Source: Chloroflexi bacterium AL-N1
Lineage (GTDB): Bacteria; Chloroflexota; Chloroflexia; Chloroflexales; Roseiflexaceae
Reading direction: 5' to 3'
Length of the DNA stretch: 64,000 bases
NCBI GenBank assembly: GCA_013122435.1
Contig: WYDT01000001.1
Span: 434,001 to 498,000 of the forward strand
Part shown: piece after piece, positions 27,965-36,531 of the stretch
How positions within the stretch are numbered: the stretch's first letter is position 1
Layout of the letters: every line of letters begins with the position of its first letter
The notes under the pieces: model-generated
Database searches by the model: none
The model's input: the letters and a program-made list of their open reading frames with translations, nothing else
Told to the model about the DNA's origin: nothing
Position numbers and translations under genes: made by a program

Positions 27965-28010
27965 AACCAAACATGATGTCATCCAAATAACATCATGTTT
28001 GGTTATCTTA
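27965..28010 (+). terminator. Terminator-like hairpin after the cysteine-rich precursor gene
   Basis: A 15-bp perfect stem, AACCAAACATGATGT (27965-27979) with its complement at 27990-28004, and a 10-base loop. The tail ATCTTAT is only moderately T-rich. Confidence 0.6.
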
Positions 28011-28227
28011 TAAAAGAATTTAGTGATTTAATAGGATAAGTATCAAGTAAGAGTATATCATCATGAGAAAGTCTCTCTGTAGGGGTAAATACAATCTAGC
28101 TGAATAAATGTGGAGAATATACTACTGAAGTGATATACTATGTAGGTGCCAATAGATACCAGATTTAACCGTAACAGTGCTGATTGATTGTGTTTTAACC
28201 AAGTAGAATAAGGAGAAAATACATTAT
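28011..28227. other. AT-rich spacer before the small membrane protein
   Basis: The spacer between the precursor gene and the next gene is 322 bp including the hairpin. I see no gene and no clear consensus promoter in the remainder. Confidence 0.4.
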
Positions 28228-28509
28228 ATGGATGGAAGAAGATTACAGCAACAACGATTGGCAGCAGTGGGTTTCACTTTTCTATTTTTAGGTATTATGC
28301 TTGAGCGATTTTCGACACGTATTCCAGAATATACTACATTGATTGCCTCTGGAAGCCTTTTAGCTTTTCTGATAGCAATTGTATTGTTGATTAGCACACT
28401 GGTAAATATTCAACCATCAGATAAAAAAAGAAAGGGTTATATTCTGGGGTTTTCGGTACTTATCATCAGTTTTGTATTATATCCTCTCATAATGTTTACA
28501 CTTTTTTAG
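28228..28509 (+). CDS. Small three-helix membrane protein (93 aa)
   Basis: Starts MDGRRLQQQRLAAVGFTFLF with AAGGAG 12 bases upstream of the ATG. Three hydrophobic helices are visible (about residues 12-26, 37-60 and 70-92), with a short positively charged loop SDKKRKG between the second and third. I do not recognise the family. Its size and its place between a cysteine-rich precursor and transporter genes would suit an immunity or accessory membrane protein, but that rests only on context. Confidence 0.55.
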   Translation: MDGRRLQQQRLAAVGFTFLFLGIMLERFSTRIPEYTTLIASGSLLAFLIAIVLLISTLVNIQPSDKKRKGYILGFSVLIISFVLYPLIMFTLF

Positions 28510-28793
28510 TACACGCATTGCAACCAGTAAACTTAAGAAAAAAGATCATGTATATAGTGTGTATATAATATATCATGCCTTAATATAGTTTTTGTATTTC
28601 GTGCCCACATAACCATTTGGCGTTTTGAGGAATATACTGTTGTGATGTGATGAACAAGTTCTAAGTGTTAGTGGCATTTTCAATGTTGCATCTTACATAA
28701 ATTAAATTGCATTCCCTGTACATATATCCACGGCTGAAAAATACTGGCTTCTGTGGGTTTTTTGTTGTTGTATAGTGTCTGTCATACAAACGC
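28510..28793. other. AT-rich spacer with no recognised feature
   Basis: 284 bp, very AT-rich. The membrane half expected for the following ABC protein is not found here; the frame is closed by a TAG at 28773. Confidence 0.4.
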
Positions 28794-29729
28794 TTGTCAC
28801 AGTTTCACGAGAATAATCTCTTTGTTGGCAACTTGTTCCAGTTTCTGGCCATTCAACCATCGGTCGAGATGCGTGCCATGGACCGTCCGCAGTCTTTCAA
28901 ACTCCATACCACACCGCACATTGAGTTTCAGAATGTGTCATTTCATTATCCGGGAACTGACAAACCGGTATTAGATAATTTGAATCTCACTATCAAACCA
29001 GGTGAAGCAGTGGCATTGGTTGGGGATAATGGCGCTGGAAAAACGACCTTAGTAAAGCTTTTGGCCGGATTGTATGAGCCAACAGGAGGTCGTATTCTTT
29101 TCAACGATGTTGATATCAAGACAATTAATCGGCAGGATCTCCGAGCGTGTCTGAGTGTGGTATTTCAGGATTTTACAATTTACCACCTTTCGGTCGCTGA
29201 TAACGTGGGGCTTGGTCAGGTTGAGGATGTAGATAATCTGGCATATATTCAAGCCGTAGCAGAGCGAAGTGGTCTTGATCAACTGGTTCAGACTTTCCCC
29301 CATCAGTACGAGACTATTCTCGGACGCTGGTTTGAACGCGGCCATGAACTTTCTGGTGGACAGCGCCAATTAGTCGCATTGACGCGGGCTCTGATGCGAG
29401 AGGCACCTGTTCTTATCCTTGATGAGCCAAGTGCAGCACTTGATGTCCATGCGGAACAACATTTCTTCCAACAGCTTCTTGATCGACAACGTGCCTTAAC
29501 GCAAAGTGTTCTGTTTATTTCCCATCGTTTTGCGACGGTGCGTCGGGCTGATCGTATTGTGGTTCTCGAGCAAGGGCAGGTACTTGAACAGGGGACACAC
29601 GATGAATTGATGCGTTTAAATCAGCGCTATGCTGAAATGTTTACTCTTCAGGCGGAGCAGTATCTTATCCAACCAGCGACACTATCGTCAGCAACGGTAG
29701 CATTATCAACAGAAGCTGTTGCGTTGTAA
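28794..29729 (+). CDS. ABC exporter, 5'-truncated: nucleotide-binding domain only
   Basis: 311-residue frame with a complete ABC ATPase: Walker A GDNGAGKTTL, Q-loop VVFQDFTIY, signature LSGGQRQ, Walker B VLILDEPSAAL and switch ISHRF. Its first ~25 residues (SQFHENNLFVGNLFQFLAIQ) match the end of a membrane domain: the complete exporter at 59.8-61.7 kb has LYENGLFMDNLFGFLQLKP at the same place. So about 310 residues of membrane domain are missing and the frame starts abruptly without an obvious start codon or ribosome site; a TTG at 28794 or an internal ATG near 28869 would be needed. It could be a remnant of a dedicated exporter for the upstream peptide, or a stand-alone ATPase. The protease gene follows after 21 bp. 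Confidence 0.8.
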   Translation: MSQFHENNLFVGNLFQFLAIQPSVEMRAMDRPQSFKLHTTPHIEFQNVSFHYPGTDKPVLDNLNLTIKPGEAVALVGDNGAGKTTLVKLLAGLYEPTGGRILFNDVDIKTINRQDLRACLSVVFQDFTIYHLSVADNVGLGQVEDVDNLAYIQAVAERSGLDQLVQTFPHQYETILGRWFERGHELSGGQRQLVALTRALMREAPVLILDEPSAALDVHAEQHFFQQLLDRQRALTQSVLFISHRFATVRRADRIVVLEQGQVLEQGTHDELMRLNQRYAEMFTLQAEQYLIQPATLSSATVALSTEAVAL

Positions 29730-29750
29730 ATCAATGTACGGAGAAATATC

Positions 29751-30701
29751 ATGTTTGATCAGTTAACAACAACACTACAAACATTTGAAGCACAACGTCA
29801 TAACCCAGTCTTATTGTATATAACAGGGGAACAGACATTTCCTCCAAAAACGATTGAGGAATATGATATCCCCCCACTCTATGATTGTTTACGTGCAATA
29901 GGGCCAACCCATCAGCTTGATCTCATTCTGCATACTGTTGGTGGGCATGTAAATACCTGTCGTAAAATGAGTTTGCTCTTGCGTGAATTTGCCCAACACG
30001 TTACGGTGTTTGTCACGTACAAAGCGCGCTCTGCCGGTACATTGCTATGTTTAAGTGCAGATCAGATTATCATGAGTCCTATCGCTGAGTTAGGACCTAT
30101 TGATCCTCATCAGATATCGAATGCACCTTCTCAGGCAGGTGGTCCTCCCGCGATTTCTTCAGAGAGTATTCGTGCTTATAAGCATATGGCAGAAGACTGG
30201 TTTGGATTACCGTCTGATCAGCATGCACACCAGCTCTTTTCTGTACTTAATCAGCATATTTTTCCTACCTCGCTCAGTACGTTCTGGAGCGCCGATCAAC
30301 AAATGCGCTGTATTGCATCAGAATTGCTGGAGTATCAAATTCCCCATAATCCTGAGGCGCGGGCGACGATTGTTGAACAGCTTATTAGTGGCTATCATGC
30401 CCATGATTACTGCATTACCGCTCATGAAGCACGCGATCTTGGTTTGTGTGTGACACACCCAGAAGCGGAAGAAGAGTTATTATTATGGTCATTGTGGCAT
30501 ATAGCCAACCAGTGTTTCTTGAAAACACCTGCAAATGTGACCTTAAACAATCAGCAGGAACGTATCGATAGCATCATGGCAACTGCCCATCAAACCCATA
30601 TTCATCTGAAGCAACCTCCTGAATTTCTTCCAGTCATGAATGGAAATACCAGTACCCATGTACGTCGTGTGTCTGATACATATTGGCAAAAGCTTGAATA
30701 A
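29751..30701 (+). CDS. SDH-family Clp-fold serine protease (316 aa)
   Basis: Soluble protein of the crotonase-like Clp/SppA fold, 'SDH' (Ser-Asp-His) proteinase family. The N-terminal half holds LYITGEQTFPP, LDLILHTVGGHVNTCRKM, the nucleophile region KARSAGTLLCLSADQI with S94, and SPIAELGPIDPH with D118/H120 as candidate triad members. The rest is a helical domain (YKHMAEDWFGLPSDQHAHQL) ending in a linker. No signal peptide is seen, so it probably acts in the cytoplasm or at the inner membrane surface. It follows the ABC ATPase closely. A role in precursor processing or in membrane-protein quality control is possible but not shown. Confidence 0.8.
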   Translation: MFDQLTTTLQTFEAQRHNPVLLYITGEQTFPPKTIEEYDIPPLYDCLRAIGPTHQLDLILHTVGGHVNTCRKMSLLLREFAQHVTVFVTYKARSAGTLLCLSADQIIMSPIAELGPIDPHQISNAPSQAGGPPAISSESIRAYKHMAEDWFGLPSDQHAHQLFSVLNQHIFPTSLSTFWSADQQMRCIASELLEYQIPHNPEARATIVEQLISGYHAHDYCITAHEARDLGLCVTHPEAEEELLLWSLWHIANQCFLKTPANVTLNNQQERIDSIMATAHQTHIHLKQPPEFLPVMNGNTSTHVRRVSDTYWQKLE

Positions 30702-30805
30702 AAGCAGCAAGGTGATAATGGTATGACACGTTTCTGTTTCTGCATGATATGTGAGGTGTTTTGTTGGTGTATAGACACACAATGTTTCTTTACGACTACT
30801 ATCTC

Positions 30806-30834
30806 TTGACAAATAACTACATATTTATTATCTT
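30806..30834 (+). promoter_or_regulatory. Promoter candidate for the SARP/MalT hybrid regulator
   Basis: TTGACA (30806-30811), 17 bp, TATCTT (30829-30834), about 105 bp upstream of the start codon. Confidence 0.5.
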
Positions 30835-30939
30835 TAAGTGAAAGCCATGAAGAAGAGGATTATATTAGCTATTCACTTTTGCTTCCACATCACCTGATAT
30901 AAACCTTCTGTTTTCTACTGTTTCATGTAATCAGGCATT

Positions 30940-33900
30940 ATGTTACAGGATAGAATCGTGGTAGATTTACCATACAAGATACAAGTTCCGCAACGCCCGG
31001 CGGAACTTGTAAGCCGTGTTCGGTTGTTGCAAGACTTACAGAAACGTGTACAGTGTCGTTTAGTTGCATTGGTTGCCCCCGCTGGATATGGCAAAACGTC
31101 GTTACTCATTGATTTTGTACATACTGAACAACTGACTGTTTGTTGGTATAGTCTTGACACATTTGATACGGATCCATGGGAATTTATCCGTTACCTCGCT
31201 GCCGCGATTCAATATCAATTTCCCGATACCCTGAATCAAACGCAGACATTGCTCGATGGCTCGGGTCAACCATCGTTCCAAACGGTAGTCACCACCCTTG
31301 TTCGTGAAATCAATAGTTTGTCTCAAACGATTATTTTGTGTTTTGATGATTGGCATTGTGTTGATCAAGTAGAGGAGATTAGGAATCTTGTGGGCCACAT
31401 CACCACACGTTGTCCTAATAGTCGTGTCATCCTTACTTCCCGAATGCATCCTTCGTTGCCCAATCAGATGCTATTGGCTGCCCGTCGCCAGTTTGTCAGT
31501 TTTGATGAAACACATCTGCGGTTTTTGCCAGATGAATTGAGACAGGTACTATCTCAGGAGGAATACCACCTGACGGCTACTGAACATGTAGAGCAGTTGG
31601 TTACACAGAGCGATGGTTGGATTACGGGTGTACTACTGGCATTGCAAGCAAACAGTGGAAATGTCTCACAGGTGGTTGAATACAGCATTGCATCAAATCG
31701 CTCGGTCCGACATTTTCTGATGGAGCAGGTATTTGACCAACAGCCTTCAGATGTGCGGGAGGTGTTATGTGAAACCGCTCTGTTGGAGGAGATTTCAGAA
31801 GAACAATGTCTCACTATTCTACAACGTACAGATGTATGGCATATATTAGAGAAATTGTTAGCACAGCATCTTTTCATCAATGAAATAAAGCCAGGTATTT
31901 TGCGCTATGCACCTTTCTTTCAGGAGTTTCTCCAGCAACGTTTGCGTACCGATAATGTCGAGCGATTTCGTGCGATCGGACACCGGATGGCTGAGATGGC
32001 CATCCAGTCTGAACAATGGTCGGTGGCGTTTGATGTGTATAGCAGATTGGGAGACTGGAAGGCATTTGAAGCTCTATTGTCTGCACATGGAGACCATCTC
32101 TACGCTCGGGGGCGTTTAGAAACGCTGGAATATATTTTTGCATTATTACCACACGACCCAACACATCCTAGATTGCTGTGTCTTCAGGCGAAGATGGTAT
32201 TAGAGCGTGGCGATGTGGATCAGGCCCAGACGCTTATCAATCAAGCAGAACAACAGTCTGGTCAAGTCGATCCGTATATCACCATACAGCAAGCAATACT
32301 TGATAATGTAGCTGGACGTTATGATCTGGCTGCTCAACGGGCACAACGCGTACTTATAATGGAAGATGCTACTGAATTACGCAGTACAGCACTCCGTATT
32401 CTGGGAATTAGTCAGTACCGATTAGGAAAAACCTTTGATGCCCTTAAAACCCTGCAACAAGCATATGATCTGGCCACACAAGAAGGCAACCTGGTACTTC
32501 GGGCTCAGGTTACACATCAGCAAATGCTTTGTTATCAAGAAAGTGGGGATTTATACCACACTGAGCGGGTTGGGTATGAGGCAGAGGCGCTCTGGGCAAT
32601 GGTTGGCAATCTTGGCCGACGTGCCCTGACCCAAAATGGTCTTGTATTTAATTATATGCTGCAAGGAAGGTATCAATACGCATATATACTAATCTGTTCT
32701 GTTTTGCAGGATGCACATGATGCTGGTACTACCCATTATGAAGCTGCTGCTCTATCAACATTAGGTGATATCTATGCTGCACTGGGATGTTGGGATTTTG
32801 CATTTTTAGTTTACTGTAGTGTGTCTGAGCTTCCGGCTTCTGCTCATATCCAAAGTTTGGTGTTTATAGCTCAGGTTCGTGTTCGTATAGAACAACAGCA
32901 GTATCAACTTGCTGCAAAACTAATCCAGCAACAACAGGTTACATTGACTCCCCAACACACAACGGATCTGCTACTGTTGCAGGCCAAACTAGCCGGGATT
33001 GATGGAGATTATGAAGCAGGTTTAAAACTGGCCGAAGCGGCCCTTGCAGAATACAGTGCCAGAGGATTTGTTTTGCAACAGATTCGGGCCTGGGTTGCGA
33101 TTATCTGGCTATATGACAGAGCTATTTCATCTCATGATGGAGATATCAAGAACGCTTTACAAACCATTATACAGTTACGTGAACAACTATCTGCTGACGC
33201 AGCAGTTGTTATCACCCTACGCATGATCGAATCGGTGCTGGTACCCTTTGAAACCTCCTTCCCAATTATCACACGTTGGCTTCAGGATCTTCGGTCATTG
33301 TCTGACGTTGCAGACTCACTTGAGCAGCGGCTTTTGCCAAATATACCAAGTCTGGATGCTCTGCGACACATGATGATCCAATCAGATCAGCAAGCAGATA
33401 CACTACCTGATACTCACCCTACATTACGTCTTCAATACCTGGGAAATGATCAGGTATGGGTGAATAATCAGCCGTTTTCGCTTGGTTCTGGTCGCCCCCG
33501 TGAGACACTTGCTTATCTTGTCTTACATCCACGCAGTGTTTCACGGGCTGAATTGTATCAAGCCCTGTGGGGTGAAGATGAGCCATCCAGTGATGCCAAT
33601 ATACTGAGTCGGATTATTTATCGTCTTCGCAATGCGCTCCCACACAATGTCATTGTGACACAAAATCGTGACAGCTACTATCTGGATCGTACTGTAATAC
33701 GAGTTATTTCAGATGTTGATCTATTCGAAAAACGTTGTCAGTCACTTTGGGAGGGAACTTTGGTAATTGATGACGTGCAAGCTCTTCAAGAGACTTTGGA
33801 GATGTATCGGGGGCCATTGTTAGAATCCATTGAATCGCCCTGGTGTGTTGAACTACGTACACGTCTGGAACGCCAGTATCATCAGCTTATGCGAAGCATA

Positions 33901-34149
33901 GCTGAAATATATGAAGCTCAACAGCAATACCAAAAAGCCCTTGAGTATTTTCATCAACTTATTATTGCCGATGCTACTCATATCGCAGCGAATGCTGGAA
34001 TTATGCGCTGTCATGTTGCTCTGGGTGAGCCTGCACTGGCTGTTGCTCAATACCGTGGTTTGGTTTCTGCAATGGATGAAGAGTTGGGAATGTCGCTTGA
34101 TCCTGAGTCAGAGCCAGAACAAATCTATCAAAGGCTTCTTGAAAATTGA
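30940..34149 (+). CDS. SARP/BTAD-type giant regulator with N-terminal MalT-like ATPase (1069 aa)
   Basis: Transcription regulator combining an N-terminal STAND ATPase with a C-terminal SARP module. Walker A is APAGYGKTS (46-54) and the Walker B-like IILCFDDWHCVDQ follows about 85 residues later. A TPR-like helical region spans about residues 350-800. From about residue 827 comes an OmpR-type winged helix (NNQPFSLGSGRPRETLAYLV, LYQALWGEDEPSSDANILSR), then a BTAD helical domain from about 925 (DVDLFEKRCQ, MYRGPLLESIESPWCVELRT, EELGMSLDPESE). Most SARPs have the DNA-binding domain first, so this layout is reversed. Such proteins typically activate nearby biosynthetic genes when a ligand or partner releases the ATPase. 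The next genes are a small exported-type peptide and an NHLP-like protein, plausible targets. Confidence 0.88.
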   Translation: MLQDRIVVDLPYKIQVPQRPAELVSRVRLLQDLQKRVQCRLVALVAPAGYGKTSLLIDFVHTEQLTVCWYSLDTFDTDPWEFIRYLAAAIQYQFPDTLNQTQTLLDGSGQPSFQTVVTTLVREINSLSQTIILCFDDWHCVDQVEEIRNLVGHITTRCPNSRVILTSRMHPSLPNQMLLAARRQFVSFDETHLRFLPDELRQVLSQEEYHLTATEHVEQLVTQSDGWITGVLLALQANSGNVSQVVEYSIASNRSVRHFLMEQVFDQQPSDVREVLCETALLEEISEEQCLTILQRTDVWHILEKLLAQHLFINEIKPGILRYAPFFQEFLQQRLRTDNVERFRAIGHRMAEMAIQSEQWSVAFDVYSRLGDWKAFEALLSAHGDHLYARGRLETLEYIFALLPHDPTHPRLLCLQAKMVLERGDVDQAQTLINQAEQQSGQVDPYITIQQAILDNVAGRYDLAAQRAQRVLIMEDATELRSTALRILGISQYRLGKTFDALKTLQQAYDLATQEGNLVLRAQVTHQQMLCYQESGDLYHTERVGYEAEALWAMVGNLGRRALTQNGLVFNYMLQGRYQYAYILICSVLQDAHDAGTTHYEAAALSTLGDIYAALGCWDFAFLVYCSVSELPASAHIQSLVFIAQVRVRIEQQQYQLAAKLIQQQQVTLTPQHTTDLLLLQAKLAGIDGDYEAGLKLAEAALAEYSARGFVLQQIRAWVAIIWLYDRAISSHDGDIKNALQTIIQLREQLSADAAVVITLRMIESVLVPFETSFPIITRWLQDLRSLSDVADSLEQRLLPNIPSLDALRHMMIQSDQQADTLPDTHPTLRLQYLGNDQVWVNNQPFSLGSGRPRETLAYLVLHPRSVSRAELYQALWGEDEPSSDANILSRIIYRLRNALPHNVIVTQNRDSYYLDRTVIRVISDVDLFEKRCQSLWEGTLVIDDVQALQETLEMYRGPLLESIESPWCVELRTRLERQYHQLMRSIAEIYEAQQQYQKALEYFHQLIIADATHIAANAGIMRCHVALGEPALAVAQYRGLVSAMDEELGMSLDPESEPEQIYQRLLEN

Positions 34150-34294
34150 TCTCATTCATATGCGACCATCCTCCTGTGTTGTTCGTCTTAAGTATCAGCA
34201 CCTTAATACATAGTATAAACCCCCCGATCTATTAGGATCTACAATCTTTTCCTGTGGAGTGAAGTTGGAATGGCTTAGGAGTGCTAGTGGAGTG

Positions 34295-34318
34295 GCATAA
34301 CATCGAGGTTTGTTATGC
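34295..34318. promoter_or_regulatory. Dyad symmetry, operator candidate
   Basis: GCATAACA-8 bp-TGTTATGC, a perfect 8-bp inverted repeat centred about 63 bp upstream of the 49-residue peptide start. Spacing and position fit an activator or repressor site for the peptide operon. No consensus promoter was found beside it. Confidence 0.4.
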
Positions 34319-34369
34319 TAAGAGCAACAGATAAACGCGATACAAACACAAGATTATCAGGAGGCATCT

Positions 34370-34519
34370 ATGCTGTACACGCGCTGTTGTTCATTCGTTA
34401 TGTCGTTGTTCGTTATGGGCGCACTCTTTTTTAACACACCAGTATTATTCGATGAAGACAGTGGGCAAACTCCCCCGCCACCACCTACACCAGTTGTAGG
34501 GATGTGGTATGAGGAGTAA
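34370..34519 (+). CDS. Small exported-type peptide (49 aa)
   Basis: Short gene MLYTRCCSFVMSLFVMGALF..., with a strong CAGGAGG six bases before the ATG. The N-terminus has one Arg and a hydrophobic stretch (about residues 8-27), like a signal peptide or membrane anchor. Then come an acidic segment FDEDSGQ, a run of five prolines and the end PVVGMWYEE. Two adjacent cysteines (6-7) lie before the hydrophobic core. The stop is followed within 5 bases by the next ATG, whose ribosome site is inside this gene's last codons, so both are translated together. I know no family. It could be a secreted signal peptide or a natural-product core; both are guesses. Confidence 0.6.
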   Translation: MLYTRCCSFVMSLFVMGALFFNTPVLFDEDSGQTPPPPPTPVVGMWYEE

Positions 34520-34523
34520 TGAC

Positions 34524-34820
34524 ATGCATACCCCACTATCATCACAGCACATTTTATTAGAGCAGCACTTTCCAGGTTTACAGCGTCTCATCAGTTTGGC
34601 ATTATCACAATCTGATTTTGCTGCCCGACTTATGCGTGAACCTGAACAAGCACTTATCCACTTGCCAAAAGATATTTCGTTGACACAGGAAGAACAAGTG
34701 ATCGTTTTACAATCTCAGGGAGCCACCCATATCGGCGATTTCGCCAGACGATTGTATATCAATGCTCAGACATACGTACAAAGACAGCATTCATTCCCAG
34801 CAGAAGAGATGGAGCCATAG
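34524..34820 (+). CDS. NHLP/Os1348-like small protein (98 aa)
   Basis: Start at the ATG at 34524 with GAGGAG seven bases upstream; an ATG at 34509 overlaps the previous gene and lacks a ribosome site. The body, LISLALSQSDFAARLMREPE followed by DISLTQEEQVIVLQ and IGDFARRLY, resembles nitrile-hydratase-like leader peptides, in particular the Os1348 group: a helical leader with 'xxFxxxLxxxPxxAL...LTxEE'. In known systems such leaders recruit modifying enzymes to a C-terminal core. Here the tail (NAQTYVQRQHSFPAEEMEP) has no Cys and only a few Ser/Thr, so it may be a leader-like protein without a core, acting with the 49-residue peptide. No obvious RiPP-modifying enzyme is adjacent. Confidence 0.6.
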   Translation: MHTPLSSQHILLEQHFPGLQRLISLALSQSDFAARLMREPEQALIHLPKDISLTQEEQVIVLQSQGATHIGDFARRLYINAQTYVQRQHSFPAEEMEP

Positions 34821-34880
34821 GGACCAGACTAGTATGTACATTCACTATGTGAGATTTGTCATAACATGTGAGGAGGAGTT

Positions 34881-35588
34881 ATGTTGCAAGCATCATATGT
34901 ATCAAGTCAGGTTCGTGTCGGAACGAAGCAGGCTATCACTATTATTATTGTTGATATGTGTCCTATTGTACGGCGAAGTCTTGTATCATTGCTCCACTCT
35001 ATACCGACATTTGCCGTTGTTACTGATGTTGCAACACCAGAGGACGCATACATCACGCTCAGCGATGGAACGATTGACATCGCCATGATGGATTTGGATC
35101 GGGAGCGAGATTGGTGTGGGGTTGTTGAACACATGTACTATCTCGTACCACACACACATATCATCTTATTTTCGGCCCATATCTATCCATTTCAAACCCA
35201 GCAGTTGCTTGCGCTGGGAGCGAAGGGGATTATTGACAAACAGGTTACAGCGAGCCAACTGATTACCTCTATTGAACAAGTACAAGCTGGTCAAGAGGTT
35301 GTGCTACTCGGGACACATATACAAGAAACTCAAGCCCTTAGTCACGCCCGATGTAAGGGGTCTGAAGCATTTGAACAACTGACACCACGAGAACTGGATG
35401 CTCTGGGTTTTGTGGTGAAGGGAGCCACAAATAAGGAGATTGCAGTGCACATGCACGTAACAACCAAAACGATAGAAGCCTACCTCCATCGTATTTGCGC
35501 CAAACTCCAAGTATCTTCACGTACAGCTGCAGCCATACGCGGATTACAACTTGGTCTTGTCCAAGCGGCGAACCTTTATGAGATGTAG
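34881..35588 (+). CDS. NarL/FixJ-type response regulator
   Basis: 235-residue two-domain regulator. The receiver domain has TIIIVDMCPIVRRSLVSLL with a single acidic residue where the usual pair (DD) would be, the phosphoacceptor region IDIAMMDLDR, HIILFSAH and the lysine in GIIDKQVTA. The C-terminal LuxR helix-turn-helix is LTPRELDALGFVVKGATNKE followed by TTKTIEAYLHRICAKLQVSS. The reduced acidic pocket suggests weak or atypical phosphorylation. An AGGAGGAG precedes the ATG. No kinase is adjacent. It lies between the peptide genes and a damaged ABC exporter and may have controlled them. Confidence 0.88.
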   Translation: MLQASYVSSQVRVGTKQAITIIIVDMCPIVRRSLVSLLHSIPTFAVVTDVATPEDAYITLSDGTIDIAMMDLDRERDWCGVVEHMYYLVPHTHIILFSAHIYPFQTQQLLALGAKGIIDKQVTASQLITSIEQVQAGQEVVLLGTHIQETQALSHARCKGSEAFEQLTPRELDALGFVVKGATNKEIAVHMHVTTKTIEAYLHRICAKLQVSSRTAAAIRGLQLGLVQAANLYEM

Positions 35589-35681
35589 CCTTTGAGCTAT
35601 GTCACACGGCATATTATCAATCCATCATGTCATATTGCACACAGTTCAAATCTAACTTGTGTATATTAAGGGAGTTTTATT

Positions 35682-36531
35682 ATGCCCAAAACTCCATTTG
35701 TAGCTCAACAGAGCTATACGCAGACCAGTAGCGATCCTATCGATTTACCGTTTCCGGGCGCTCATTATACTCACACATCTTCCCAACGGCGCATGGTTAG
35801 CGCAACCACATCTGTGGAGCCTGTTCTGACAATGACGGGCCTTACCAAAAAAATTGGCAACACAACTGTTGTTGATAACGTTGATCTTATGGTTTATCCA
35901 GGTGAGGTTTTTGGTCTTCTTGGTCCAAATAGGGCCGGAAAAACGACGATTATTGCAATGTTGCTTGGGCTAGTCCACCCAACCAGCGGAACTCGTGCTA
36001 TCTACGGCTATGATATTGACACGCATCGTACCGAAGCCTTGCAGCACGTTGGTGCAATGATTGAGGCACCCAGTTTCTACCCCCTATCTCTCTGGGTGGG
36101 ACAACCTGAAGGTGCTGAGTGCTCCTCGCGGTGCGATTTCCAATGAGCGGATTCGTGAAGTACTTGAAATAGTCGGTCTGGCAGAACATGCCGGAGATCG
36201 GTATCGTACCTATTCGCTGGGCATGAAGCAACGGTTGGCCATTGCATTAACCTTAATTCATGATCCCCGTATCCTGATACTTGATGAACCAACGAATGGG
36301 TTAGATCCTCGTAGTATCGTTGACATTCGCTCGCTGATAGAACGCCTGGCTCAACATGGAAAAACCGTTATTCTATGCAGTCATTTAATGCATGAGGTTG
36401 AACAGGTATGTCATCGTCTGGCCATTATCCGCCGAGGCCAGATTATTACGCAGGGAACCGTTCAAAACATTGTTGGTCAACGTGACCTGGAAACACTCTT
36501 CCTGGAACTGACTGAGAAGGAATTATCATGA
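35682..36531 (+). pseudogene. ABC-2 type exporter ATPase, frameshifted
   Basis: Antibiotic/lantibiotic-export type ATPase in two frames. The first (35682-36146) runs from the N-terminus through Walker A to IEAPSFYPLSLWVG; the second continues as YLSGWDNLKVL...SLGMKQRLAIALTLIHDPRI with Walker B LILDEPTNGLDP. Removing one C from the run of five at 36080-36084 restores IEAPSFYPYLSGWDNLKVL. Walker A reads GPNRAGKTT instead of GPNGAGKTT (AGG for GGG). Two independent lesions point to a true pseudogene rather than a sequencing slip, although the homopolymer alone could be either. The stop overlaps the permease ATG (ATGA). Upstream, a 60-residue N-terminal extension precedes the ABC domain. Confidence 0.82.
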
